A stretch of 64,000 bases of DNA from Dryomyza anilis (Eukaryota > Arthropoda > Insecta > Diptera > Dryomyzidae), in contig OX638130.1 of assembly GCA_951804985.1 (NCBI GenBank), positions 81,958,583 to 82,022,582 of the forward strand, written 5' to 3'. Shown here piece after piece: positions 21,987-33,502 of this stretch (position 1 is its first letter; every line of letters starts with the position of its first letter). The translations under genes and the position numbers were made by a program. Below the pieces are notes generated by a model, which was not told the origin of the DNA, did no database searches, and worked only from the letters and a program-made list of their open reading frames with translations.

Positions 21987-22232
21987 ATGTTATTAGAAAA
22001 GTTTTATTCGCTCATTTATTTCACTGCGGCGGCTGGCTGTGTTGCAAAAGTGCGTGACATGTTTACTAAAAAGACGCAGCTGTTGCGGATCCTATGGCCT
22101 ACGAAATCCAATCAAATGGCTCGATCCGTGCCAATGCGCCAAAGTTACGCAGAGATAATGAGAAAATTATTGAAGGTCTTCGATGAGTACGATGAAATGC
22201 AGATGCGTAGAAAAACTCAACAGCTGTATTAA
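21987..22232 (+). CDS. Hypothetical small protein, 81 codons, unidentified
   Basis: An open frame in an AT-rich setting that locally has higher GC and a coding-like codon mix (GTG CGT GAC, ACG CAG CTG TTG CGG ATC). The product would have a hydrophobic, Tyr/Phe-rich N-terminus (residues 1-20) and then a basic, Met-rich helix-like region (FTKKTQLLRILWPTKSNQ; MRQSYAEIMRKLLKVFDEYD) ending QQLY. An in-frame Met at residue 25 (22059) could be the real start. An AATAAA polyadenylation-type signal lies 135 nt after the stop (22367). No transposon overlaps it. I recognise no family, and it may be a real short gene, a 3' exon or chance. Confidence 0.3.
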   Translation: MLLEKFYSLIYFTAAAGCVAKVRDMFTKKTQLLRILWPTKSNQMARSVPMRQSYAEIMRKLLKVFDEYDEMQMRRKTQQLY

Positions 22233-22366
22233 GTGGTGCTGTGTGTTCAGAGTGAATTGTCAGTTACCGAGTAATCATGGTTTATTATTGCCTCGATTAT
22301 ATTGCAAACTTTTTTAGGTAATTCAAGTACTTTGGATAAAGACAAATTAATCTATGCTTTTTTTAC

Positions 22367-22372
22367 AATAAA
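22367..22372 (+). terminator. AATAAA polyadenylation-type signal
   Basis: The canonical hexamer lies 135 nt downstream of the stop of the small frame at 21987-22232. In DNA this AT-rich the hexamer is common, so it is weak support only. Confidence 0.2.
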
Positions 22373-22724
22373 ACATTTAAAACAGCACTAAAAAGGGTTT
22401 TGATTTCGGTTATGATTTTGATGATGGTTTTCTGTTATTCAACAATAAGACTTCAGAATAATGTAAAATCTAATTTGACATACACACTAGAAACTGCACG
22501 GAGAATATATGATATTCTCAAATCCAAAAGGAATAGGGAGTTATACGGAGTTTTTGTACAGCTTTTACTCCATACTCCAAATTTAAAGTAATATAATTCT
22601 TATTGCTTGCTCAGTTTCTATTTATTAAGTAATCCTTTTAAACAAATCTGACGAGGACAGTAAGTTTCAGTAATTTAAAGGTATAAAATAACATCCGTCA
22701 ACATTTGTGGAAGGATCCTGTCTC

Positions 22725-22935
22725 GATAGGACATACTTTAAAACGTAGAACAAATAGAAAAAGTTAGTAATTTTTATCGTTATATTGGACTATGCTCTGG
22801 TTAACTATATATCAGTTTACTGTTAATCCAAAGATCCTAAATGCTATAAATAATTTAAAAACAGTCTAAAAATTACACATAATTCCGAGTTTAGACTGAA
22901 GTATCTGAAAAACGTATAAAAATGTTGACATAAAT
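22725..22935. repeat. Dispersed repeat R1, copy 2
   Basis: Core ATTGGACTATGCTCTGGTTA, preceded by AGGACATACTTTAAAA and AAAAGTTAGTAATTTT and followed by AAAGATCCTAAATGCTATAA and a GTATCTGAAAAACG tail. The same order of blocks is seen at 56125-56335 and 61898-62095. No terminal repeats were found, so the class is unknown. Confidence 0.55.
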
Positions 22936-23420
22936 TATTATATTGAAATTACTCTTGACAATTTTAAGAAATTGCTGAAAATGCCTCAAATTTCGATTGC
23001 AATTTATTTCATAACTTTACATAATATGAAAAAACTGAGTATGCATCCAAAATCAACACTCAAAATGTATATAGAATTTATGTTTGGCAGTTACGTAGGA
23101 ACATTTCTTCTTTTTAAAAACCCGTTTTGAAAAGGAATCAATTTCGAGTATAAATTATAATTTGCGTGTTTTTCGACAAAATACGAATTTGTTTAATACA
23201 GCAATTCATAAATATCTATAGCACTCAAATAATAAAAGCACGTTTGTACCTTCCTGAAATATTTATAATTTAACCAGAGTTCATGCTGCATAGGTTGAAT
23301 AACAAAAATTCCCCCACACAAATCTGCTCCATTAACAAATATTCAAAATATGTAGAGATTCCTGTTTTTCCAAAGCATAAATAATAAATATTAAAAAAAA
23401 AAAAAATAAAGAAAACATTC
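22936..23420. other. AT-rich stretch, nothing seen
   Basis: No supported feature. Confidence 0.4.
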
Positions 23421-24740
23421 AAACTAAACAACATCGAGAGTGGGAAACCGTGCAAAGTGTATCGAGTACAATGGTGGAATGGGTGGATAGGTGGAGGCTG
23501 CGTCAAAACGTCGCTTATAATGGATTTTCAAATATTTAATGTATTGGAATGCGAAAAATATTCACTACACTCCAAACAAAGTTTGCTGAATTTCATATTC
23601 AGGACGTCGTTTTCGCAGAGCAGCCAACACAAATCAACGAACGAATGATGCGGCGAACGTGATGCGCACGAACTCTGCGCCCATTACGAGGCAGATGACG
23701 ACGCATCGGCATCGCATCACATCGTATAACATCGCATCGCATTGCGAGAACCTCGGGATAACAAGGTGAACGATATATGCAAATATATACCACAGTTGTT
23801 ACTGTGAACTAATCGCCAGCGAAGTGAAAGAAATCCTTTAACAATATTGACAGACATCAGGTAAAGAATGTGAATCGGCAATAAAAATTCAACGCGCACT
23901 CACTCACCTCACCTTCGCACTCAATGCATGTGAATAAAATCAAGAAAGATGAAAAATAATACACAAAAAAAGCGTTTTCCGAACATCATTAAGGTAAATG
24001 TACGAGGACTTTGAGGCAGATACGTGCGCCACATGGGTTTCAAGTGTGTCCTTACGTATGCACATCCCTAATTGCGATACCTTGTGAACATTAACAGCCG
24101 TGCAACAACAACAAAAAATAACTGTATTAATTTAAAACGTTTCGGCTCGGCGCATCCGCATCAAAGCATCCGACTGTGTGGTGTGTGCGAGAGTATCTCA
24201 CGAATGCTGCTAATAAATGCCATAAAAGTATAAAATGTTCGAAAAGCATACAACGCAAGGATCAAATAAAAATGCGAAAAACACACACAAAAACAACAAT
24301 GAATCAAATATTATCCTTGAACTGAACCAATTTCAGCTGCAGCACTCGAGCCGAATGAGTGCAAATAAAATATGTAATCGACACGCAGCAGGACGTAGCT
24401 CTGCCCTGCCGCCTGCCTTTGTCGGTTACTTTCTATTGTTTTTCCATCTTTGCTTTGCACTGGCAACCATATTTCAGTCGTTCTTTAAAGGAACACAAAC
24501 ATAAAAAAGGTACATTTACTCTCACGCAATTATATGTTATTTCCGCCTCAATTGCAATTATTTTTCAATGTTTCCCAAAACGATTGGCATTTGGAAAATA
24601 TTCTATCAAGTGTTTTATTTAAGGACGAGGAGGCGCAATTAAGAGGTAGCAATCATCAACAGTTGATAATAGAACAAGTGCGCTTCAAGAATTCGAGAAA
24701 TATTGAGACCTATCGGAGCAAATTGAATTTCTAAAACTTA
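23420..24740. other. GC-richer island, no confident gene
   Basis: Contains a CATCG-type simple repeat at 23703-23745 and several 60-89 codon frames in different phases (23457-23648, 24235-24504, 24359-24622, 24534-24734) that overlap each other and show no domain. It could be single-copy ancestral DNA. Confidence 0.45.
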
Positions 24741-25323
24741 AGAAGCATTCATCGTTACTAAATATTGTATTTAAAACGAGTCTGTTCAGATCTAAATTTA
24801 ATTCTGAAATCCTCTGCTCATGCCTGAAATTGAACTGAATTCTTCCTTTCTAATACAATACAATGTACGTCAGTTCATGCAAGAAGTTTCATAATACATT
24901 TTTAAAATATCATTGAAGTTTTCTGATTAGCTTTATACGAATTGTTAAGTTTATTCAGTTACAATTATATGTTTGAAATACACTTGAAATCTTTCATTAT
25001 GAATTCACTTTTTCAGGTCTGTATGTTCGGCAACTAATTCAGTTGTTGATTCAGAATTGAAATACATTCTTCAAATTTAGAAAGAAAGAAAACTTGATGC
25101 GAAAATAAAACTGATTTATAAAAATTACTTCCAAAAGGATGGCAGTTCGTTCTGGAGTGTGGAGAAAATGGTGTCAGTTTTGTCAAACGGCTCTAGTTTT
25201 TTTTAGATATATTCCTATTTTTCATATTTTTGCTCTTTTGTTTTTTATTTTTGAATATTCCAACTTTGAGGTTTTAGTGATGAATTCAAAAGTAATTAGT
25301 TCAGACTTGAATAATTAGAGGAA
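24740..25323. other. AT-rich stretch, nothing seen
   Basis: No supported feature. Confidence 0.4.
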
Positions 25324-25857
25324 CCTGGGGTAAAATGGGACATGGGGTTATATGGGAAATTGTAATTTTTGAGCATGTTTTTGCACTTCAAAAAATAAAA
25401 ACAATTGTCAAGTGCTTGGTTATAATCAGATTTATACTTTTTTTATTGTATTTCGAGGACAAGTGAAAAAAATAATGTTTTTGAAAATAATTTATTATGC
25501 TGTTCTTAGCTATCAAAAAGTGTGAATTTTTGTCGTTTTTAATTAGAAAGATATGTTTTGCATGTAATTTAATATTTCTTAAATGGCGCAAAGTTATGAT
25601 CAAATTGCGATATTGGAAATGTGGGAAACTCTTTCTGTGGTAAAATGGAAAAATATTGTGTTATATTGTGTTAAGAAACACAAAAATAGCATTTTGGTAA
25701 AATTTTTGAAATGTCCCACATTACCCCAACATTTTTTAACAATTCGGGAATTGATCCTAAAACAATATATGGAACAAACCCTTTAAAGGAATTTAAAAAA
25801 AATATTCAAATGTACTTTCTTGGAGGAAAAGTAAAACGTGTCCCCTTTTACCCAAGG
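25324..25857. mobile_element. MITE-like element L with GGGGTAAAATGGGACA ends
   Basis: The left end CCTGGGGTAAAATGGGACAT is mirrored at the right by GTGTCCCCTTTTACCCAAGG, giving an imperfect inverted repeat of about 20-28 bp around a 534-bp unit. Degenerate copies of the same motif occur inside (GGGGTTATATGGGAAA 25345, GTGGTAAAATGGAAAA 25638, and the complement CCCACATTACCCCAA about 25715), so the interior is itself built from the end motif. Two overlapping 67-71 codon frames carry no domain. Confidence 0.55.
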
Positions 25858-27440
25858 CTCCCTTAATGAAATTAAATTTTAAATTCAGTCGTTTTCAGGT
25901 CTCATTATTTTCAATACTTTAGGACTGAAAACAGTAGTGCGAAGTATATGCATGAATACTGAACTAAATGTCCAGTTTAAAATTGATTTCTATAGCGAAT
26001 TCTTTATTCTTCATAACTAAGCAATTTTCTGCTGTATACAGAGAATAAGATAAACTAAGTTACCAAAAAAAGTAATCAAATCTTGGTATCAAACTTCAGT
26101 TGATTTCAGTTCAGATTTCATTGATTTCGCAACTCGCCTACTAGTTTTTGAGCTCATTGCTCACCTGAGTGCGCATTTTTATATAGACCTTTATTAAAAT
26201 TTAGACAAAAATAAAACTCAAGGTGGGTCAGTGCGTAGTTTTATTCCGCACCACACCGCCTTCAAAAATCGAACCTTATCATGCTCTAGAGTCATCGTTT
26301 GCTTTCCTTAAAAATGAAATTTTTAAAAAATTGATACTTAATTTGAACCTCCCTGACCCTTATAGGTATTCGCACATGTGCGACTTCGTTTAACAGGCTT
26401 GTTTTACATGCTTGTTAAGAGAACGCCAACAAAACACACCTTTTAACTTATCCAGAAGGCCGGCCGTCCGTCCAGTCTATCTTCGGCAATGTTCGCCAAC
26501 AATATGCGATCCTTTTGTTAGCCCCTGCACAGGCTGCTTTAATTAGGGTTCAAAATTGCATGTTTAGGTTGTTTTTGTATCATCGTAACATAGTTTTGAT
26601 TAACTGCGATCGGCAGCACACACTGATTTATGTTAGCTTGGGAAAAAAAAACTCAGATCAAGGACTTCACAGTGGCAATACGGTGGTGTAACAGCAACAG
26701 CTGTTGATATAGTATTTTTGTAGTTTTGACCTTCATTCTGTTGGTTGTAATTAATTTAAAGTACCTATATATTATCATTTGGTTGTCTGTTTGATTTAAG
26801 TAGGCGTTTTATTTTGATAGTAGACAGTATTTTGAAGTATCGATTCGAATAGTGAAAAAGAAGGGCATATAAATAAATGTGGGGTATACAAGAAACACAA
26901 TCTATTCGTTACTACCTGGAATAATTATGAATTGATTTAAGTTAAAATGCAATGATTAGTTTCTTTTTTTTAAACAGAATTGATACTAGGAATTTTAAAG
27001 ACAATTCAGAAATTCATATTCAATAGAACTTTAAAATTGCCGATTAATCTGATATATCTTTAGAACTAAAGACAAATAAAAGTAATTGTAACAAAAACAA
27101 AATATATGGCTTTTCTTTTCTGGAGTACACAGCAATATTCATATTTACGGAAAGTGTTTCTAAAGTTGGATTTACAATGCAGGCATATTTTAGGCAGGAA
27201 TAGGTTGAGGAAAATAATGTTTTTTATACCCTCTGCAATTTTGACTACTTTCATTATTTCGAAATAATTATTTCGAAAAACATCTAAGTTTAGTAAAAGT
27301 TGATACCATGTTGTTTACATTTAAATTTGACTAAATTTAGTTTCGATTTTGAGTCTGCCTCAACGATAAATCCAAGTTTCTAGTATAAACCATTATTTAT
27401 TATAAAATACATAATAGACATTTGAAAAATTACAAAATCA
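25858..27440. other. AT-rich stretch, no gene seen
   Basis: Includes a perfect 22-bp palindrome built on TTTCGAAATAATT (27257-27278) and a short TATACCCTCTGCAA string at 27227 that may be a mini-me remnant. Otherwise nothing recognisable. Confidence 0.45.
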
Positions 27441-28570
27441 TGTCAAAAGTCCACAAAACTTCATTCTTCAACAGCTACTTCCCAAATGCAAACACGAGGC
27501 TCCGCGTTACATAACGGATGAACGGACGGACAGAGGCACGGAGGACGGAACAAACTGACAGACGTTTGAATTTTGCGAAATATGTGGCAACATCAGACGC
27601 GCCGAGCGAAAAACATTAAAAACACATTAAAACTTCAAAAGAAACACGTTAAACGAAGATGAAGAAATACGCGACCAGGCCATGAAAATGATAGAACCGT
27701 CAGACCTCGCACTGGGGAGCCGGAGCAGGTTGCAGGAAATATGCGAAAGATAAGAGCGACATAGTACAAAAAAAAAGAAATAAAAAATGAGAAAAATGCA
27801 GAGCTGGCAACTTATCTAAATGCAACACTAGCAAAAATTAAACACATACAAAAAATAATAAAAAATAACACATACAACTTAGACTCAGGCTCAGCAAACA
27901 CAATTTGCTATTAACAGCAAAAAAAAAAAATGGAGGAAGAAAAAAAAAACACGAAAGGAATATGTCGAAAAAAAGAAGGTGAAAATTATATTGCGAAAAG
28001 GATGACGCGCAGGATTCACACGAAAACGACACCAGCGAAATACAAACAAAAAAATCCTACAGCTGCTTTGGCAACAAAGTATCTGAAAGATACAAACAAC
28101 AAAAGCTAGAGAGAGAGGAACAAATAATAATAAAAATAACTTCAAAAGAAAAACACATTAAAAACCAGCAGAAGCAGAGGAAGACAGAAAACAAAAAGGA
28201 TATGTGAGCATTGGTTGTAGCGCAAAAACAACAACGAAGCACATATCTTTTTTGAAGCGACTAAAGCAGGCGTTTAGGCCAAGCCAAGCCACCGATCGAC
28301 GAAACGAACGAAGAACCGTGAGTTGGCCGCCAGTTAGACGGTAGTACTTCGTACGGTGTGTCTGCGGCGTGTCCGGTCCACTGAGCAGCAAACAACAAAA
28401 CACAACAGAAGAAGGACGGACGGACAGACAGACAGACAAGACAAGACAAGACAAGACAACAACAACTAAAGACAAACATAAACAAGAAAAGGTACACAAA
28501 AAAAGGAAGAAAAAAATGAGCAAATAAATAAACGATATAATAATATTTTCCAAGAAATTCCAGGGTGCAC
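27440..28570. other. Strand-asymmetric purine-rich island
   Basis: From about 27480 to 28560 the plus strand is dominated by A with few T, giving five overlapping minus-strand frames of 61-131 codons made of Phe, Leu, Cys, Ser and Val. The skew removes minus-strand stops, and no domain or codon structure supports a gene. It includes GACA/AAGAC microsatellites (28415-28460). Such skew can arise from transcription-coupled mutation or from simple-sequence expansion. Confidence 0.6.
28415..28460. repeat. (GACG/GACA)n followed by (AAGAC)n microsatellite
   Basis: GGACGGACGGACAGACAGAC passes directly into five AAGAC-type pentamers. Confidence 0.85.
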
Positions 28571-28682
28571 ATTCTACTCCGAAGGTAGTAGATCGACTAC
28601 GGTGAAAGATGTTTGCTACTTCTTTGTTGTAATTTTAGCCTAAGTTTAAATAATTTTGATATAAGCCGGCCTCAACACTACT

Positions 28683-28886
28683 CAGTTACATTTTCAAATT
28701 AAACTAAGTTTAAACTAGATTAGATGTCAAATAGTCTATGGTTAAAATATAAAAATATTAAATGACTACTGATTTTGTAAAATTCAACGAAATTCCTTTT
28801 CTTATTCGATATTTCGCGGTTTGTATTCGGGACTATAGAAGTATTAAAAATGTTCAAAAGTTTAAACTAAGTTTAACATTGGACTG
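28683..28886. mobile_element. MITE family D, copy 1 (204 bp)
   Basis: Starts CAGTTACATTTTCAAATT and ends ATTGGACTG. Just inside each end is a nearly palindromic block (TTAAACTAAGTTTAAAC at left, GTTTAAACTAAGTTTAA at right). Copy 3 (46474-46676) has the same CAGT...ACTG limits and nearly the same length (203 bp). The right flank is TA. The CAGT terminus fits mariner/pogo-type MITEs, but the class is an inference. Confidence 0.75.
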
Positions 28887-30104
28887 TAAAACTCAATCTG
28901 AATTATTATGAACATTTCCTATACTAAGCTGCATAAAATACTTAAAATATTGCATGGGAATGGTACTAAATTCGAGAGTAAACCCTGCTATTCAGACTGC
29001 ACCATGGTAAATGGAACATGTTGCCAATGCTCGGTCCGACGGTATCGAGGGCTAAGGTCACTATCGGAGTATAGGGCAGCGCCATCAAGCACATGAATCG
29101 CATGCGGAAAACAGGTGAATCATTCGCTGGGAGTCTGAAGGCAAAAGAAAGAACAACGAAAAAGAGGTAGTCGAAGAAACAAGTGGCCAGACGTTGGACA
29201 ATCAAGTTAAACCTGAAGAAGGCGAATGCTGTAGTAGTAGCTGCTGCAGCCTCGCGTACAAATTGTTTCGGAAAATACGCAATTTTTTCCAGCATTTAAG
29301 CAAATTTGCTACAAATAGTTAAACATCCTCTGCATTTTAGTTGCATGGTGGGGTTGAAGGTTGGAGGGTTAGCTATGTTGTTTCAGCCAGGACAAGCATT
29401 TTTAAAATAGCAACAATGGCTAACAATTTGACCAAAAATGGAATGCACCCACTTAAGGTATGGCCAGTTATGTGCCAGGCAGCTGCTAGTAGTGGCCACG
29501 GGTCTTAGCGAGCTTTTGCGGCAATTGAAATGAATTTCTGTAATCAGCCTGAGGGTGGAAAGGCAATGGTTAAGTTGAAAATAACAAACTTAGCTACAGG
29601 TCAGGGTTTTATACCTTAAGAAATATAGTAGGTTTGGAATCCTTTGCACGTATTTTTTTGTTTTTTAATGAAAGGTATTATTTAAAAAATGCCGATTAAA
29701 CAAGATTTAATGTATTAGTCACGGTCGAAAATTCAGGTTCATATTTTCAACCTATATCAAATTTGTTTGGTTTAAAAACGATTTTGAAACATTTTGGTTG
29801 ATTTTTAACTACCTTGTATATTTGAAATATGTATGTATTTCAACTTTCAACTTTAAAATTGAATTTCTTAGCTTTAATATATATTTTCTATAAATTTAAA
29901 TTTAAACTTTCAAGTTTAAAATCCATTTACATTTAAATGTTCAACCTTTTAGTTTAAATTATGTACATTCAAGTTCAAAACTTTAAATTTTAAACATTTT
30001 GATTGGTTTGTATTTACGTTAATGGTGAATTGAATACAGCAGACAGATTGTATCAATTGTACTGTGGATCTATTCCCTACATTTCCGTGTTTAATATCAG
30101 CAAG
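28887..30104. other. Mixed stretch, no gene seen
   Basis: Overlapping frames at 28908-29096 (plus) and 28966-29295 (minus) show no domain. From 29835 to 30000 the sequence is a cryptic repeat of TTCAAGTTTAAA/TTCAACTTTAAA-like strings, reminiscent of the ends of family D but without a defined element. Confidence 0.45.
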
Positions 30105-30180
30105 AGCATCCATGTCCAAACCGGAATCAGAACCCGAGATATTTTAGAATGCACGTCTAGTGAACATATTTTATGATTTG
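30105..30180 (-). mobile_element. SINE-2 fragment
   Basis: The reverse complement contains TGCATTCTAAAATATCTCGG followed by GTTCTGATTCC, matching the tRNA-like head of SINE-2 at 36730-36797 (TGCATTCTAAAGGTCTCGGG followed by TTCCAATC). Only the head is present, and it is diverged. Confidence 0.55.
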
Positions 30181-30195
30181 GTATGATCTAAAAAT

Positions 30196-30255
30196 ACTGT
30201 GGAGTCCGTATTTGACTACGAGCCGAAAGGTCCCAAGTGCGAACTTCCAGATCTC
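30196..30255 (+). mobile_element. SINE-1 head fragment
   Basis: GACTACGAGCCGAAAGGTCC followed by CAAGTGCGAACTTCC is the tRNA-like B-box region of SINE-1. The body is missing. Just downstream, CCCTAGTAGAAATTGACA (30271-30288) resembles the terminus of MITE family E. Confidence 0.55.
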
Positions 30256-31640
30256 AAAAATTTAAAAACCCTAGTAGAAATTGACACACATCGAGCCGGA
30301 CCATTCTTTTATAATTTTTTCAAAGAAAAATAGTCACGGGTAAGAATTGGTTTAAGAAGAATTATTCGGAGAAGAAATATGCACCAGAGCGAGGCAATAG
30401 ATAAAGATGAGGGAATAGATAAAGTGCCGTCGTTTGGAATCGATTCTACTATCTGAATTCGAATATCATAGAACAGATCAGATGTTGTATCAATCCAAGA
30501 AATAGTTTCGAACCGAAACGTCGTAATGATTGTATTTTATCGAAAGAAATTTAGGAAAAGTTGACTTCAAGTGCATCTATATCAAGGATTAACAAAAATA
30601 TAACTGTTGAAAACATAAGTCCATCTCTAATCTCCAATCTCCAATTGAAAATTAATGTTCTCTTTATATCCCTGACTTAATATCCAAATATGTCGCATTT
30701 TCAGCATCCTAATCATGACTACCACACATGTATATCTCCATTAACGCATTAATGTAACACTGTAACATTCGTCAGAATGGTGAATGGCATATGCAACCTA
30801 TATAAAACCAATAACGTAAACATTTTTCTTCTCATAAAAACCATAAAATCAGCCAATTCAAACATAGCCAAAGGCTCTATTTACCCGCACATTACAACAG
30901 CTAACGCCGTCTCTACCGTTTTTACTCATGGTAATGAAAACCTCCGCAGACACTGACAGGCAGCCTTCCGAGTTCACATCCATTAAAAGGTAACTTTAGA
31001 GACAGCCGTAGGCTTAACTCGACTCGAACGCATGGCAAAGCCAAATTGAATCACCTTTAAAATTGTAACATCTCAAAAGCAATCTGCTAATACATTTTCA
31101 CATATTTGCAGGAGCTTTGCCCGAGCTTACTTCGTTCTTCTTTAGTCTTCGACCCAACAAAACTCAAGGAGTATTTTGCTGACAGATGATTTTTTGCCCT
31201 CCTTTTTAGGCGCTCAACTCAATTATCATCCAAGATGGCACAGAAAGCAGTTGCGTATTTACTTTAACTAAGAAACAAACAGGGCAGAGCTGAGCAGAGT
31301 TACATATGTTGTATGTCTTGCAAAATGTTGTTTCTATTATTTTACTTCAAATTATTCATTAACAAACAACACAGCATAAATTTAAAGCATGGCAAAAGTT
31401 GGCCCCAAATTTCACGTGAAATACAAATTGTACGAGTTGAGTTCAGTCGAATGCTGGCTGCATTTGCTTCGTGCATATGGAGTGTAGTCGTTCTTGAAGC
31501 TTGGAGTCGTCATTAGCATTATTCGATGGAGTCTAATTTGAATACGGCGCGGCGCAGTGGCGGCGGCGGCAAACAGTTGTTTTCGGTGTACAGAGCAAGG
31601 TTTGTTCTTTGAAGTTGTAAAACAATTTGTAAAATGTTAT
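30256..31640. other. Mixed stretch with GC-richer island, no gene seen
   Basis: The island from about 30870 to 31620 has no supported frame. A short GGCGCGGCGCAGTGGCGGCG run lies at 31548-31567. Nothing else is recognisable. Confidence 0.4.
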
Positions 31641-32091
31641 TACGAGTTGCAATATGGTTAGAATGAAACAAAAAGAAAACTTATTTAATTTATGTAATAA
31701 AACAATAACATTTTAAATTAAAATGTGCAATTCGGCGAATTTCGAATATAACAATTGCTTTGGAATTTGAGCCGTGAGGATTTACTGTGTGTTCTAAATT
31801 CGCGGTACGTCATGGAAATAAATAAAAATTTATGTAATTACTTAACTTTCACAATATATTTCGTAATATTACACAAAACATAACTTGTGGTAAATGTTTT
31901 ATTTAATTGACATAGATAATGTGCAAAAATTATGCGGATGAATGAGGTTTAACAAGGTTTTTTTAAATATAGCTCAAGATCAAAATAAATAAATAGAAAA
32001 CCATATCGTCGATGATACTGCAATATCGATCAAATATCATGTGTCATGTAAAAAAAAATGTATCTTATAGTTAGGTACTAAAACCTTTTGG

Positions 32092-32225
32092 AATATAGGT
32101 TCCTGTTCTTGTTCCAAAATTTTTTTCCGAATTATATGGGTTCCGATTTCGGTTGCACACATTTTTCATAGCGGTTCTGGTTCGAAAAATCCAATCGGAT
32201 CCGGTTCCGATTAAGTGTCTTTCGG
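32092..32225. repeat. Cryptic GGTTCYG repeat
   Basis: About seven scattered variants of GGTTCCGATT/GGTTCTGGTTC occur in 134 bp of otherwise AT-rich DNA. The spacing is irregular, so this is a cryptic repeat and not a clean tandem array. Confidence 0.5.
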
Positions 32226-32556
32226 TCCCTGCTTCTAATGCGGATTTAATTGATATTTTTTCAGATAAATTATATAAATGGCATTAAAAGCTATGACATA
32301 CTTAATTTTGGCTGAAGAAAAAGTTTTTTTTCCTTCTGTAAAATTAATTTTGTATGCGGTATTCGAAATTGTAGATAAGCGGTGTTTCAGTGTAATCGAC
32401 AATATTTTCTTGAATCTCTTGTTGATTTCGAGATCGAGCCCTTTAGGTTTGATTTGTTTTTGAAAGGAAACGAACGATTTGTAAAAAGAAATGATCTCGA
32501 ACAGTTAAAAATGGTTGCTGAATGCACACGTAAACCAAAAGAGGTTCATTGTGATA

Positions 32557-32596
32557 CCAGGGGTCTATTTCCTCCCCGGGGGTCTATTTCCTCCTC
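32557..32596. repeat. Short direct duplication
   Basis: GGGGTCTATTTCCTCC occurs twice, separated by CCGGG or less. Confidence 0.8.
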
Positions 32597-33502
32597 TATC
32601 TACTACTCGTTAAACCAATTTGCGCTTTTGACAAAGCTAACTGTTTTATGTCGATGTTGAAAATATTGTTTAGGTTTCCTAGGGAATGATAACCGAAACA
32701 TGTGTTCTTTTTGAGCGAAAGGGCTGGACATGTACAGAGGAGGTGCGAGTGGTTTCCTCTTCTTCTCGTCCATACAGCTCCCACAAAAGTCAGTGGTCTT
32801 TGTGTAATGATGTCATGATGATATCAAATGTTTCGTATATAAGCTTAGGATGTGGTTAACATTTTGGATAACTTTTGAAATATCATTCTTGATTCTAAAA
32901 ATAATTTAAAAATTATTTCGACGTCCTCATGGTTCCGTCAGTGCAAAATACGCAATTTGTATCAACGAATAAAACATCAAACTGGTGACAGTTTGTACAG
33001 CTGATTCAGAAACAGCAAAGCGCTATCATCAGCAGTGTTTCTCTGCAAAGATTTTCAAGCTCTCTTAAATTTCTTTTACCCACGAATATAATAAGAATTA
33101 TGTGCGTAGAGCAAATATGCAAAATATGCGACTCAATTCACAACTTCTCGTTCGCAAAACCTCTCATTCTCGTTCCAGAACCTCATCTTGACTATTGTTG
33201 GTAAATCGAGACGAAATACCATCGCATTACTAGTAATTCAACGCACGAACGAGATTTGACTTCGAGATTTCGGAAATTAGAACAAAAAAAAAACGATATT
33301 TTTATTCAATATTAGTCTTTGGAAGACATTCTTTATTTCTCATCAAATTACGAAACGAGATCATGTGAGATAGGAATTTTCTCGACAAAAATAAGGTATT
33401 TGCAATTTTCCTTGTCGGTCATTGAGCTTGAACTGAATTCGCATTTTGTTTATGGTGTAAAAACAATGTTAATGAGCGAAGTAGACTTTTTTTTCAGTTT
33501 TT

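Larger units (their letters stand above)
31641..33502. other. AT-rich stretch, no confident gene
   Basis: A short block ATATCGTCGATGATACTGCA (31994-32013) recurs at 34978-34997 with one mismatch. The degenerate GGTTC repeat at 32092-32225 and the duplicated GGGGTCTATTTCCTCC (32558, 32579) are noted. Frames at 32278-32463 and 32382-32660 overlap in different phases; the latter includes LKGNERFVKRNDLEQLK, which looks protein-like, but no family is recognised. Confidence 0.4.

Noticed and set aside
27257..27278. Perfect 22-bp palindrome
   Set aside because: It is almost entirely A/T and short, so it is not surprising in this composition.
28158..28572. Minus-strand frames of 131 and 103 codons
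   Set aside because: They are in the strongly purine-skewed island, overlap in two phases, and have repeat-like Cys/Leu/Phe/Val composition from GACA/AAGAC tracts.
32278..32660. Two overlapping frames that could be one frameshifted gene
   Set aside because: One segment (LKGNERFVKRNDLEQLK) looks protein-like, but no family is recognised and there is no independent sign of a frameshift.
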